From positions 62,001 to 126,000 of the forward strand of contig NZ_JBHUMM010000005.1 of NCBI RefSeq assembly GCF_042685085.1: a stretch of DNA of 64,000 bases, written 5' to 3'. This DNA is from Marinicrinis sediminis. Its GTDB lineage: Bacteria > Bacillota > Bacilli > Paenibacillales > KCTC-33676. Positions 26,235-35,291 of this stretch are shown here, one piece after another. The notes beneath the pieces are model-generated. The model had not been told where the DNA came from. It was given only the letters and a program-made list of their open reading frames with translations, and did no database searches. A program made the position numbers and the translations under genes. The number at the start of each line of letters is the position of its first letter. The stretch's first letter is position 1.

Positions 26235-27194
26235 TCATTCGTTCTTTTCGCGATGATTCTTCCCCTTCACCGTCAGCACATCTACATAATGACGAATCCG
26301 TTCCATCAAGCGTTTGCCCTTAGCGTCATTCTCGCCTTCCTTGTCCGTGAAGCTCAGATGCTTCTCCAGTGCCTCCAGGCTGTAATTGGAAGTAAAGAAC
26401 GTCGGCTTGCGATCCATCCGGTAATTCAGAATACTCCCAAGCACATGATCCCTTACCCATGGGGACATATTCTCTGCGCCGATATCGTCGAAAATGAGCA
26501 AATCCGTCTGCTTGAGCAAGTCGATCGTATCCTTTAGTCGCTGATTGTCCTGAAACATGCTCTTCAGATCCTCCACGAAATCAGGCATATACACGATGAC
26601 ACCGCTATGCCCGTCCTTGGCCAGCTCATAGAGCAGATAGCACATGAGAAATGTCTTACCCGTACCAAAGCTGCCTTGCACGTACATGCCTCGTGCTTGC
26701 AGACCTTCCTGCTTCGTCTGATAAATATATTGCAAAATATGCTCGACGCTCTCACTGCGCTCCCAGTCCCGCTGCAAAATTTCCTTCGGCGAATAGCCCT
26801 GCTCCAGCGCCCGATCGTCTACATAAAAGCTGCGGATACGTCCATGAATCGACTGCTGGGCCTGCTTCGCCCTCATTTTCTTGCAGCTTACTTTATGGTC
26901 CACAATGACCTTGCGTTCCTGAATGGTCTGTACGGACAGTTTCGTATAGTGTCCCTGGAAGTCATTCGGACAGCGATCCAGTCCCGGGCAGTTCATGCAC
27001 TGGTCATATTCTCGCTGATATTGATAGAGCCGGTTCTGGTTCAATCTGATTTCCTGCTCCTGAAAGGGACCCTGTTTCGTCAAAAAAGCCTGTACAGCTG
27101 GATGAGCAAGGAGTGAACGATAGAGTTCCTCCGCCTGCTCGCCTTGACGAAGCCTGCCAGGCAGCTGTTTCATTACATCTGACAACGATTCCAT
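26235..27194 (-). CDS. dnaI: Primosomal helicase loader DnaI
   Basis: Loads the replicative DNA helicase at oriC and at restarting forks together with DnaB and DnaD. The 319 residues show an N-terminal zinc-binding module (CMNC at 66-69, C75 and C104) that contacts the helicase, and a C-terminal AAA+ domain with Walker A GSFGTGKT (174-181) and Walker B LLIFDDIGAE (232-241). The sensor region HVLGSILNYRMDRKPTFFTSN is also present. An AGAGGTGG site precedes the ATG. It follows dnaB on the same strand with a 60-bp gap, the conserved Bacillales operon order. Confidence 0.95.
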   Translation of the reverse strand: MESLSDVMKQLPGRLRQGEQAEELYRSLLAHPAVQAFLTKQGPFQEQEIRLNQNRLYQYQREYDQCMNCPGLDRCPNDFQGHYTKLSVQTIQERKVIVDHKVSCKKMRAKQAQQSIHGRIRSFYVDDRALEQGYSPKEILQRDWERSESVEHILQYIYQTKQEGLQARGMYVQGSFGTGKTFLMCYLLYELAKDGHSGVIVYMPDFVEDLKSMFQDNQRLKDTIDLLKQTDLLIFDDIGAENMSPWVRDHVLGSILNYRMDRKPTFFTSNYSLEALEKHLSFTDKEGENDAKGKRLMERIRHYVDVLTVKGKNHREKNE

Positions 27195-27254
27195 CTGATG
27201 TCCACCTCTTTCCCTGTCCGTTTCCGCACGGCGATTGGCCGAGCTTCTGTCCCA

Positions 27255-28856
27255 TCAGCGCTTATGCTCATGATCCAGCATCTCTGCCAGCTTCAACGCC
27301 CGTTGCATCGATTCTTCATTATAGGTGCCGGTGCTCTGTTCCTGCATAACTTCCAGTTTGGGTTTCTGGCTGTTTCCGTTCGTGAAGGAGCGGCCTCTTC
27401 CCTTGCTCTTCTTCGCTGCGGGCGCTTTTGGCTTTCTCCGCTCTTCCATTTCCCGAATATAGGTGACCGCCTTCTCGAAGCTGTCCACCTGGCGTCCCAG
27501 CATATCCGAGGCAATCGCCATCACATAGTTTTTATTCCACGACAGATCATGCATTTTAATGTAATGAATCAGTACATTGATCACGCGCTCATTCATGCGG
27601 TAATTCAGATCAATCTGGGCAAACGTGTTTAGGACCAAATCAGGAATCGTGCCCGGAAAAAACTGAGCCAGCACATGCGTGTAAGGCCGTTCCTTCAACA
27701 TGCGGTTATAGTCATGAACATTGAACTTCTTTAACAGCGCAGCAGGAACCTGCACGTAATAGGCCATCTGCAATTCAGTGGTTTCCGACTGATTGCCTTC
27801 CGCTTCCGGCGAGGCAGCGGATGTGTTTGCGGTCTGGTCCTCTACGGTGTTTTCCGAGGTCGAAGAGGTCGAAGAGGTCGAAGAGGTCGAAGTTGCCGGG
27901 CCGACCTGATGCAAATGAACCGTTCGTTCCTCCTGCCGTTTCTTGCCTTGCCGGAAATACAGATGCGCCCATTTCTCCAGCTCTGCATACTGGAGCCGGC
28001 CCCTGGTATCAAATGCGCCATCCTCATCCAGCATTCTGCTCATATGCGATATGCCCAGCTGATATTTTTGCAACAGATAATGCAGCTCCTGCAATTGCTG
28101 ACGCTCATATCGAAGCTGCTCCACATACATCCGGTTTTGAGAGGTTCGCGGGATGCGTCGCAATATTTCACTGAAATCCAGCGAATGAGCATCCAGCTTG
28201 CCGCTGCCCGATTCCTCTTCCCTGTCTGCATCCGAAGGAGCGGACTGACTGCTGGCCGTCTCCATAAAGGCCTGTTCCAATTCGTAATCCACGACATGTG
28301 AATTGAGCTCAAACCATTCATAGAACGGGACAGACAAATCTTCCTCGTCCCCTTCCATCACTTCCTGCTCCGTCAGTTCACAGCACAACTCATCTTTCAG
28401 TGCCAGCACGGTATGCTTGCCTACCTTGTCCCTGAGCAGCAACAACAAGTGGGTTGTATGGAAAAAGGCATAGGGATCGAGCGGACGCTGCATCCGATAT
28501 TGATACACATATTCCTCATTGTCTGTCAGATAGGCTCGCTTCGTCTGCAATAGGCCTACCGCTTCCAGCTTGGATGTCATCTCTATTAAACTCTTTCTAC
28601 CTTTTTCACTCGGTTCCAGACAAAGGGAAAGAAACAGCCTGCGCTGCTGCTCGACGCGAGCGTACCCGATACGTTCGGCGGGCACTTGCTCATAGAGCAG
28701 TAAGTACAGGCTGATGGCGGACGGACCAATCATCGGCTGGTAGACGGTGTGAAGCATCCGGTAATCCAATGGACTAAGTGAAAAGTCCCGGTACGTCAAA
28801 AAGCGATGATTTTCAGTGAAATGTAGCAAATTGGTTATTTTCAAGGTTCGACACAC
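27255..28856 (-). CDS. dnaB: Replication initiation and membrane attachment protein DnaB
   Basis: Firmicute DnaB (not the helicase of that name in E. coli), a DnaD-like coloader for the replicative helicase that also ties oriC to the membrane. The 533 residues comprise an N-terminal winged-helix domain (about 20-130, SPLDYRMLHTVYQPMIG) and a central region. A low-complexity linker contains TSSTSSTSSTS at about 322-332. A C-terminal DnaB/DnaD domain follows (about 400-470, LIHYIKMHDLSWNKNYVMAIASDML), with a basic tail. The first codon is GTG 28856 with a weak GGGG upstream; TTG 28844 is an alternative. It is cotranscribed with dnaI. Confidence 0.92.
   Translation of the reverse strand: MCRTLKITNLLHFTENHRFLTYRDFSLSPLDYRMLHTVYQPMIGPSAISLYLLLYEQVPAERIGYARVEQQRRLFLSLCLEPSEKGRKSLIEMTSKLEAVGLLQTKRAYLTDNEEYVYQYRMQRPLDPYAFFHTTHLLLLLRDKVGKHTVLALKDELCCELTEQEVMEGDEEDLSVPFYEWFELNSHVVDYELEQAFMETASSQSAPSDADREEESGSGKLDAHSLDFSEILRRIPRTSQNRMYVEQLRYERQQLQELHYLLQKYQLGISHMSRMLDEDGAFDTRGRLQYAELEKWAHLYFRQGKKRQEERTVHLHQVGPATSTSSTSSTSSTSENTVEDQTANTSAASPEAEGNQSETTELQMAYYVQVPAALLKKFNVHDYNRMLKERPYTHVLAQFFPGTIPDLVLNTFAQIDLNYRMNERVINVLIHYIKMHDLSWNKNYVMAIASDMLGRQVDSFEKAVTYIREMEERRKPKAPAAKKSKGRGRSFTNGNSQKPKLEVMQEQSTGTYNEESMQRALKLAEMLDHEHKR
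27856..27891. repeat. Four perfect 9-bp tandem repeats inside dnaB
   Basis: GAGGTCGAA is repeated exactly four times head to tail. On the coding strand each unit adds a Ser/Thr tripeptide to the linker between the two DnaB domains. The repeat keeps the reading frame, so copy-number change would alter linker length without inactivating the protein. Confidence 0.85.
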
Positions 28857-28941
28857 GTCCCCAAATCACAAGTTTTCTCCTCTCATTTTAACACACTTTG
28901 CACAAACGACTATACACCTTTTCCTGTAAAGTTTCCGGTTG

Positions 28942-29778
28942 CTATTGCAACGATGGCGAAGACTCCGCACGTTCGAGTGTTCGAAGCACAGAACCGGACA
29001 GTCCCATTTCCTGATGCTCTGTGATCCATTTGCGAATCAGACCATTCAATCTGCGCGGCGCCTTCGTTGGCAGTTGATGACTCACACCGCGCATGTAATA
29101 CAGCTGGCTGCTCGGCAACTCCGCTTGCAGCAACTTGGCATAGCGATGAAAGGCGCCATCCTTGTTGCCATACACCAACAATTGTGGAAGCTGAAGATAC
29201 TTCAACGCCTTCGTACAGTTAAAGGTAAGACTGCTTTCATAATATTGCCGAATATTGGGCGGATTGCCGTGCTTCGCCGCCTCAGATAAATTGCGATAGG
29301 TCAGATTCATATCTGCATTTCCGCGACAGATACTCCATCTGAGCAACGGATGCAGACGTGTTTCGCTCAGTCTGACAGCCAGGCGGATGCGATTTCGCAG
29401 CGATGCATCCGAAACCTCCGGCATCGCACTGATCATAATCCCTCCGTAAAAGCGATGGGGATAGGAGAGCATGGCATCCAGAGCAATGCCACCCCCGGTC
29501 GAATACCCCCCGATATAGCAGCGATCGATATCCAGGCTGTTTAGCAGCAGTTGAATATCTGAGGAAACCTGTGAGTAAGTGACGGCCTGCTCCGAGGGAG
29601 AACTGAAGCCATGTCCACGGATATCGAAGACAATGACTTGAAAATCATCAGACAAATCTTCCAGCTGATAATTAAAATTTTCACTCGTTAGCAAGGGAGG
29701 ATGAATCAATACGATCGGAATTCCCTTGCCCTTCTTATGATAATGCAACCGCACACCATCCGCTTCCATCATCGGCAT
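28942..29778 (-). CDS. Alpha/beta-fold hydrolase
   Basis: Serine hydrolase of the alpha/beta fold. The oxyanion region is HPPLLTSENF, the nucleophile elbow is GGYSTGGG with the Ser near residue 97, the acid is in VYGNKDGAFH, and the His is in GVSHQLP. About 278 residues from ATG 29778, which has TTGGAGG 11 nt upstream; the outer TTG would put that ribosome binding site inside the gene. The substrate is not predictable: family members include esterases, haloperoxidase-like enzymes and acylhydrolases. It is monocistronic, upstream of dnaB and reading the same way, with an 85-bp gap to dnaB. Confidence 0.85.
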   Translation of the reverse strand: MPMMEADGVRLHYHKKGKGIPIVLIHPPLLTSENFNYQLEDLSDDFQVIVFDIRGHGFSSPSEQAVTYSQVSSDIQLLLNSLDIDRCYIGGYSTGGGIALDAMLSYPHRFYGGIMISAMPEVSDASLRNRIRLAVRLSETRLHPLLRWSICRGNADMNLTYRNLSEAAKHGNPPNIRQYYESSLTFNCTKALKYLQLPQLLVYGNKDGAFHRYAKLLQAELPSSQLYYMRGVSHQLPTKAPRRLNGLIRKWITEHQEMGLSGSVLRTLERAESSPSLQ

Positions 29779-29911
29779 ATCACTGGACACCTCCAAGTCA
29801 ATTATGACTTAGATTCACCAACGGGACTGGCATCTATGTATGAGTCGAAAATATGTACTCGACCCACAGAGCTAATATAAGTACCTGGTATATGCTTCCT
29901 TTCACATAAAA

Positions 29912-29959
29912 ATGCTCCCCTTATGTATACAGGTTTACCTGTATACATAAGGGGAGCAT
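29912..29959. repeat. Perfect 23-bp palindrome with a 2-nt loop
   Basis: ATGCTCCCCTTATGTATACA extended by GGT (29912-29934) is followed after TT by its exact reverse complement (29937-29959). It lies upstream of the ISL3 transposase relic. It looks like two terminal repeats of a mobile element meeting head to head, or a very strong hairpin/operator. A terminator is less likely because there is no U tract after it. Confidence 0.8.
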
Positions 29960-30209
29960 GCCACTCAACTATGGTCACAAATTATTATTAGCCGATTTGT
30001 TGGTGAACATGACAAACGTCTTTGGCGGATTCTCCTTCATTACGTCGATCATGCCCTTGCAACCCAGGATCTGTCTTACGTTTCAAATCAATATGGATGA
30101 AACATCAGCTAAACGCGGCCACCAGTACGTAACCATCTTCATGGATGCGGAACAAAAGAACGTCATCTGTGTAACCAAAGGGAAAGATTCACACACCTGG
30201 AACGAGTGA
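29958..30209 (+). pseudogene. ISL3-family transposase fragment
   Basis: The segment from about 30084 encodes INMDETSAKRGHQYVTIFMD followed by VICVTKGKDSHTW. This is the first catalytic Asp region (IGIDExxxxxGHxYVTxxxD) of ISL3 transposases. Only about 40 residues of the 400-plus-residue enzyme are present, and the 75 codons before it are not recognisable as transposase. It is a dead remnant. The following 284 bp to 30493 contain no further gene that I can support. Confidence 0.6.
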
Positions 30210-30493
30210 AAAAAACAATTGGAGTCCCATAGAGGCAATGCGGAGTATGTCCTTTTAACGTATACTCAATGGGGCATTGTTTTGTCGCTGCACAAAATGT
30301 TGATATGGTTAAATTGCTTTATAGATTAAAATATTATATAGTATAGGAGCAAAGTATATTAATGGTCTAATGTATATATTTTTGAATAAAATAGGGGGTG
30401 AATTGGTAAAGTAGGCGGCACAAGCACGGGACATCAATAGCAATTCATACCGCAGAATGAATACATTTATATTAAGAGTAGGTGGTGGAGTTT

Positions 30494-30901
30494 ATGTTAA
30501 AGTATATTTCTGCAATTTCTATTATTTTGGTATTAGTAGGTTGTCAGCAAGACACGGAAATGCCTTCTAAAATAATGATGCAAGCGGAATCAGATAATTG
30601 GTTTGTTACAATCGAGTACAATATGGAAGGCACAGAGTATGTCGAGCGACCATCAATTACATATATTGGAGACCCAGACATTAACTCGGCATGGTTAGAT
30701 ATTAAGTATGAAAAAGGAAAAAGCGTCACCCGGAACCACATACAATTACCTAAAGAATTGAATAGCCATCAAGAAATAACACTAGTAACTCGGTCAAAGG
30801 TTAAACCTCCGGTGAGTATTAAACATTTGGTTATAAAATGGGAACAGAATGGCGAGGAACTCACAGAAACTATAATCCCAACAACTTTAGAAATAGAATA
30901 G
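30494..30901 (+). CDS. Small hypothetical lipoprotein
   Basis: 135 residues with a lipoprotein signal (MLKYISAISIILVLVGCQQ), where the lipobox LVGC gives lipidation near Cys17. The mature part is a single beta-rich domain of about 115 residues, no family recognised (WFVTIEYNMEGTEYVE, HLVIKWEQNGEELTETI). The start is ATG 30494 after GGTGGTGGAG; the GTG 12 bp upstream overlaps that site. It is monocistronic with its own terminator, in a patch of small exported proteins. Confidence 0.7.
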   Translation: MLKYISAISIILVLVGCQQDTEMPSKIMMQAESDNWFVTIEYNMEGTEYVERPSITYIGDPDINSAWLDIKYEKGKSVTRNHIQLPKELNSHQEITLVTRSKVKPPVSIKHLVIKWEQNGEELTETIIPTTLEIE

Positions 30902-30905
30902 GAAA

Positions 30906-30932
30906 AGCAACCTTAACTTTGTTAAGGTTGCT
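30906..30932. terminator. Bidirectional terminator
   Basis: AGCAACCTTAAC at 30906-30917 and its exact complement at 30921-30932 form a 12-bp stem with a TTT loop, between converging genes. The U tract is weak on both sides (CGACCATTTTAG on the plus strand). Confidence 0.75.
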
Positions 30933-30940
30933 CGACCATT

Positions 30941-31834
30941 TTAGTTTTTAGTCCAAAACCACTGTTCGCCAGCACTCCCATCTGACTGGGAATATTGCCA
31001 GGAATAAGTGATGCCAACCGTTGGAACCGCTCCACCTTGGTATTGCAAGGTTCCTTCATTTGCACCAATGTGATGGTGGAAATAGGTTCCTACTGCCGAC
31101 GAAGATCCTGTACCACCACTACCATCGTGATCAATTACAGCCGTAACTTGGCCCCATCCTTTATGTCTATACGTGCCATACGAACGTTGGTGATCACTAA
31201 AAGATTCTACTAATTCAATTTCCCAACCAATACCTTCTCCCTGGTCGAACGAATCGTAATCATTAATCATTCCGATGCTTTCATTTCTGTAGATGCTACC
31301 GTTGCTTCCGTAATAACGATAAGAGTATACCGCCGATTCGGGTTCCGGATCCCAACCATCACTCCAAGCAATACCAAATTTATCTACATCATGATAATTC
31401 AGTTCGTGGTATCTGCCGTTGTAGTTCGTCAGATCCCAGTCCCAATTATAGTCAAACTGGACTCTAGCAATAGTACTATACGGATCTGCCACTTGGCTGG
31501 CGACAAGAGTAGAATCAAAGAAATCCATATTCACATCATCACTTCTCAATGTCGTGATTCCACCGGCCCCCGGCTCGGATTCCGCAGGTGGCATTTCGGC
31601 TAAAAGGCTTCCCACTTCGGATTTGTGGTACAGATAGACAGCTTTTCGATTGAACAAACTTATCTTCTGTTCCACTTCAAAAGATGAAATAACATCTCCT
31701 GGATACCCAGCAGTTCTAAGGTATGCGTCAAGTGCAGCTTCATTCGGCTCGGCTTTTCCTTCGGCAAAAACAGCGGTAGGCAACATAATCAAAACAAGCA
31801 GCAACGACAGAATTGCGATAACACGTTTTTTCAT
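30941..31834 (-). CDS. Hypothetical secreted protein
   Basis: 297 residues with a classic Sec signal peptide (MKKRVIAILSLLLVLIMLPT, cleavage after AVFA). There is no lipobox or membrane anchor, so it is probably released. The mature protein has an N-terminal segment of about 100 residues and a Trp/Tyr/His-rich beta domain (FDYNWDWDLTNYNGRYHELN, GTYFHHHIGANEG, and ITYSWQYSQSDGSAGEQWFW at the end). Nothing catalytic stands out. It may be a small extracellular beta-sandwich or binding protein. Monocistronic. Confidence 0.7.
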   Translation of the reverse strand: MKKRVIAILSLLLVLIMLPTAVFAEGKAEPNEAALDAYLRTAGYPGDVISSFEVEQKISLFNRKAVYLYHKSEVGSLLAEMPPAESEPGAGGITTLRSDDVNMDFFDSTLVASQVADPYSTIARVQFDYNWDWDLTNYNGRYHELNYHDVDKFGIAWSDGWDPEPESAVYSYRYYGSNGSIYRNESIGMINDYDSFDQGEGIGWEIELVESFSDHQRSYGTYRHKGWGQVTAVIDHDGSGGTGSSSAVGTYFHHHIGANEGTLQYQGGAVPTVGITYSWQYSQSDGSAGEQWFWTKN

Positions 31835-32046
31835 TTTATTACAACTCCTTTTCTTTTATTAGCTATAGGTTAGTAGATTTCCCGCAACAATTTTCTGAAT
31901 TAGCAAAAACAAAAAAACACAAACTAAAACAATAATTTTCTCATAATTAACCTCCAATTAGAATATGTAATATCATTAAATAATGATATAATAATAGTAT
32001 ATCATAAAATTTGAAGTATGAATAGAAAAAAATGGAGTTGAAGTAG

Positions 32047-32532
32047 ATGAATAAAAAAAAAATGATTTTACTATTTTTATTTGCATTCATTTTGTCTTCT
32101 TGTGTTAAACAACATGAACAAAATGAAGTAAAATATTTTACCAGCAAGCACGAGGCGCTTCAATACGGGATGAATGAGGTCAGAGGAGAAGTCATAGATC
32201 AGTGGACAATGGAAAACGAAACATTCATCTTCTATAAAGAAATCGATGACGGAGGAGTAAGCGTATCCAGTATTTCACATTCCTCCGAAGGATATTATTG
32301 GTTTAACGGCATCGCTTCTATGATCTGTCATCAATGCTATTTCCAATATACGTCCGAATACCAAAACACCATCCCGATCATAGCAGGCAAAATTGAAAAC
32401 CCGAATGTGAAGTCTGTGGAGGTTGAAAATGCCGCTGGACATGCGCAAACATTAAACGTGCAGAAAGGATATTATATCGAATGGAACACCAAGCTCGGTG
32501 CAAATTATAAAGTAACAAAAGAATTGCAATAA
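32047..32532 (+). CDS. Small hypothetical lipoprotein
   Basis: 161 residues with a lipoprotein signal (MNKKKMILLFLFAFILSSC; lipobox LSSC, Cys19). The mature domain is about 140 residues: EALQYGMNEVRGEVIDQW, then repeated beta strands. It has no recognisable family, though small Bacillales lipoproteins that begin HEALQYG occur around it in function-unknown sets. ATG 32047 is preceded by GGAGTTGAAGTAG. It ends before the terminator at 32625. The divergent gene on its left is the secreted protein at 30941. Confidence 0.7.
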   Translation: MNKKKMILLFLFAFILSSCVKQHEQNEVKYFTSKHEALQYGMNEVRGEVIDQWTMENETFIFYKEIDDGGVSVSSISHSSEGYYWFNGIASMICHQCYFQYTSEYQNTIPIIAGKIENPNVKSVEVENAAGHAQTLNVQKGYYIEWNTKLGANYKVTKELQ

Positions 32533-32624
32533 CGCCTGTCAACTGACCCGCCATTCAGTCCTGCAATTCCCATTCCGACCTCTACCATCCATCCTGGCGG
32601 CATAAGAAAATGAAGACATAAGAA

Positions 32625-32668
32625 AAAGCGAAAGTTCCTTTTCAGCACAAGCTGCGAACTTTCGCTTT
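32625..32668. terminator. Bidirectional terminator
   Basis: AAAGCGAAAGTTC at 32625-32637 pairs exactly with 32656-32668 (13 bp), followed by CTTTTTG on the plus strand and preceded by A-rich sequence for the minus strand. It lies between the lipoprotein gene and yuiB. Confidence 0.85.
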
Positions 32669-32687
32669 CTTTTTGTTTGTTATCCCA

Positions 32688-32987
32688 TTAAAACATGCGG
32701 TACCCTTTTGTGCGCAGCGTCTTGATCGTGGCGCCACTGGCATAAGCCCCGATAAACCCGCCTGCTGCCGTTAAATAATCAGCGAGCTGGTATCCGCTCA
32801 CATTGCCCCACAAATTGGTGCTGTTGTCATACTGCCAGTAAATCACAGCCGGAATCATGACAATCATGTATACATAGATTGGAAACCAGGTCGTCTTCAG
32901 CAGCATATTCAGTATAAACCCGATTCCAAACAGCAAGACGAAAAACAACAATAATAATATCGGTAGTTGAAGCAATTCAACAGTCAA
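32688..32987 (-). CDS. yuiB: YuiB-family membrane protein
   Basis: 99 residues with three hydrophobic segments: PILLLLFFVLLFGIGFILNM, then a helix beginning WFPIYVYMIVMI, then a Gly/Ala-rich C-terminal stretch ending GATIKTLRTKGYRMF. This pattern and ending match the Bacillales YuiB family of unknown function. The start is a TTG at 32987 with a very strong AAGGAGGAG 6 nt upstream. Its neighbours (hemQ, ndh, yumC) match the yui/yum neighbourhood in Bacillus, which supports the call. Confidence 0.75.
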   Translation of the reverse strand: MTVELLQLPILLLLFFVLLFGIGFILNMLLKTTWFPIYVYMIVMIPAVIYWQYDNSTNLWGNVSGYQLADYLTAAGGFIGAYASGATIKTLRTKGYRMF

Positions 32988-33195
32988 TTCGTTCTCCTCC
33001 TTGGTACCCTATCCCAACATCTAGTGTACTTGAAAACGCGGGAATGTTCAACGATCCGGCACTTTCGTCACCGTTTATCCACAAACCGTTCATTTGATCT
33101 GAAGCCCTATATCCATTAAACTGAAAGGGTTTAAGGAATAAACCGGAAATCGAACAAACCAATAAAACTGGATCAGAATAAGGAGTGGAATACAC

Positions 33196-33960
33196 ATGAA
33201 TGAAGTACAAAGCCCGAACGAAGCAGCCAAAACCCTTGATGGATGGTACGCTCTCCATGATTTCAGACAAATGGACTGGGAAGCGTGGAAACTCGCGGAC
33301 GAGTCTGTCAAACAACATGCGCTTGAATCCTTTAGCGCATTGCGCAAACAGTACGCCGAGGTGGAAGCCCAGCAAAAAGGCAGCTATGCCCAATACTATA
33401 TTTTAGGACAGAAAGCGGATTTTGTGTTTCTGCATTTGCGTGAAACGATGAATGAAATCGGAGAACTGGAACGTGCTTTCAATCAATCTGCGATCGCGCC
33501 TTTCCTCCTCCCGGCCCATTCCTATGTCTCTGTTGTTGAACTGAGCAATTACATGGGCAAGCCCGGTACAGACCCGATGGAAAACCCGGAGATTCTCGCA
33601 AGGCTGAAGCCGGTTTTGCCAAAAGCGGGACATATCTGCTTCTATCCGATGAACAAAAAGCGGGATCTCCAGGACAACTGGTACATGCTCTCCATGGATG
33701 AACGCCGCGCCATGATGCGCAGCCACGGATTGATCGGACGCTCGTACGCAGGCAAGGTCAAACAAATTATTACCGGCTCCATCGGATTCGATGACTGGGA
33801 GTGGGGCGTTACATTATTTGCAGAAGATCCGCTGCAGTTCAAAAAGCTGATCTATGAAATGAGATTCGATGAAGTCAGTGCACGTTTCGGGGAATTCGGG
33901 GAATTTTTCGTCGGCAACCTTATTCAGGAAGAAGCATGGGACGAACTGTTTAAAGGATAA
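33196..33960 (+). CDS. hemQ: Coproheme decarboxylase (HemQ/ChdC)
   Basis: Catalyses the last step of the Gram-positive coproporphyrin-dependent heme pathway: hydrogen-peroxide-driven removal of two propionate carboxyls from coproheme III to give heme b. 254 residues of the chlorite-dismutase-like fold. The catalytic Tyr150 is in CFYPMNKKR and the proximal heme His177 in MRSHGLIGR. AAGGAGT precedes the ATG. Heme made here would supply ctaA and the cytochromes. It stands alone, 76 bp ahead of a lipoprotein gene on the same strand. Confidence 0.95.
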   Translation: MNEVQSPNEAAKTLDGWYALHDFRQMDWEAWKLADESVKQHALESFSALRKQYAEVEAQQKGSYAQYYILGQKADFVFLHLRETMNEIGELERAFNQSAIAPFLLPAHSYVSVVELSNYMGKPGTDPMENPEILARLKPVLPKAGHICFYPMNKKRDLQDNWYMLSMDERRAMMRSHGLIGRSYAGKVKQIITGSIGFDDWEWGVTLFAEDPLQFKKLIYEMRFDEVSARFGEFGEFFVGNLIQEEAWDELFKG

Positions 33961-34036
33961 ATTTTTGGTGTAAGAATAGGAGGCAGTTCCACTAGCCTCA
34001 ACAGCTAGAATACACATAAGGGAGAGAAAGGGAAGC

Positions 34037-35140
34037 ATGAAAAGAGGGTTTTTATTTGTACTTATGGTGATGCTGGTCTTCACCGCGGTTGCCTGCGGCT
34101 CGAACGAAAATGAAACGAACACAAACACAGCCAACAAACAGGAAGAAACTGAAAACAACGCAGGTACGAACGCCGATGAGGATGCATCTGCCAACGAAGA
34201 AGATGGGACTGCAAATGCCCCGGCTGATTTTGAAGGGAATGTCTTCACTACCGCAGACAACAAAGCTGAAATCAAGCTTCCGTCTGACTGGGAAGAAGCC
34301 CCTGTACAGCAGAACGTTCTGGCTGCACTGGAAGCAGGAAATCCGGATGAAGAAAAGTATGTCATGATCATCAATGAAAGCAAGGAGAATGTCTCCATCC
34401 CTCTAGAAAAGTATACCGAGATTATTTTGATGCAATCAGAGAACATGGTGGAGAATGCCACCACTTCTGAACCGAGTGAGATCGACTTGGGCGGCTACCC
34501 AGCCCTTCGCTATGAAGTAAGCGGAGAGATTCAGGGGATGAATGCCACCTATCTTCTGAACATCGTGGAAACGGAACAGGATTTTGCACAAATCATCTTC
34601 TGGTCGGAATCGGACCGTTTTCAAGATCACAAGGAAGAATTCATGGCTATCGCCTCGACGTTTACTGCGCTCGAATATGATCCCAACGCTCAGGGAACAG
34701 GCGAAAACGTAACCTTGGAAACCGTTGAGCAAGATGGCCTGGCTATCGATATTCCAAGCAACTGGCAAAACAATCCTTCCCTCAATCCGGATGCAGCCAT
34801 GGGTTATCAGAGCATGAATGGATTCATGATCGTGATCAAGGAACCGATCGAGGACTTTGAAGGCAACCTGACAGAACTGGATGAGTATTACTCTCTCGTT
34901 CGGGACAGCTTCTACAGCGGAATGGATATTTCGGAAAAAGAAACGACGACCATTAACGGCAACGAAGCGATTCTTCACCAAATGAGCGGAGAAGTGTCCG
35001 GCATGAACCTGTCCTATGTAGCTGCCATGGTCAAAACAGACACTCATTTTTACCAGATCCTGACCTGGACCAGCTCCAATCAGTTTGCAGGCCAGAAAGA
35101 TGTATTCTATGACATCATTAACAGCTTCAAGGAAATCTAG
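34037..35140 (+). CDS. Lipoprotein with two tandem PsbP/DUF1795-like domains
   Basis: 367 residues. A lipoprotein signal ends at the lipobox TAVAC (Cys20), followed by a linker of about 40 residues rich in Asn, Glu and Thr. Two homologous halves then follow. Both contain a pattern of the type (LP/IP)-S-(D/N)-W near the start (IKLPSDWEE and IDIPSNWQN) and end with a strand such as FAQIIFWSESDRFQDHKEEF or FYQILTWTSSNQFAGQKDVF. This arrangement matches PsbP-like lipoproteins of Firmicutes; the role is unknown. AGGGAGAGAAAGGG precedes the ATG. Confidence 0.75.
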   Translation: MKRGFLFVLMVMLVFTAVACGSNENETNTNTANKQEETENNAGTNADEDASANEEDGTANAPADFEGNVFTTADNKAEIKLPSDWEEAPVQQNVLAALEAGNPDEEKYVMIINESKENVSIPLEKYTEIILMQSENMVENATTSEPSEIDLGGYPALRYEVSGEIQGMNATYLLNIVETEQDFAQIIFWSESDRFQDHKEEFMAIASTFTALEYDPNAQGTGENVTLETVEQDGLAIDIPSNWQNNPSLNPDAAMGYQSMNGFMIVIKEPIEDFEGNLTELDEYYSLVRDSFYSGMDISEKETTTINGNEAILHQMSGEVSGMNLSYVAAMVKTDTHFYQILTWTSSNQFAGQKDVFYDIINSFKEI

Positions 35141-35204
35141 TCCCAGCGTCCCGGGTCAGACATCAGGCTCTGGCAAAAGGCCTCTGACAAAAGGTACTGA
35201 CAAC

Positions 35205-35236
35205 AAAAAGGAATCCCGCCATCGGGATTCCTTTTT
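35205..35236 (+). terminator. Terminator after the tandem-domain lipoprotein gene
   Basis: AAAAAGGAATCCCG at 35205-35218 and its exact complement at 35223-35236 make a 14-bp stem with a 4-nt loop, ending in T5. The symmetric A/T tails allow it to work in both directions. Confidence 0.9.
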
Positions 35237-35291
35237 GTTATAGATGCATGCCATGCCATTTCCATGTATGCTCGTCACGATCAACAAATAT

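Noticed and set aside
27856..27891. CRISPR-like array
   Set aside because: Repeats are 9 bp, contiguous without spacers, and inside the dnaB coding sequence.
30210..30493. Further coding sequence after the ISL3 relic
   Set aside because: No frame carries recognisable homology or a start with a ribosome binding site.
33076..33084. Single TTATCCACA before hemQ
   Set aside because: A lone DnaA box occurs by chance at this frequency; no cluster around it.
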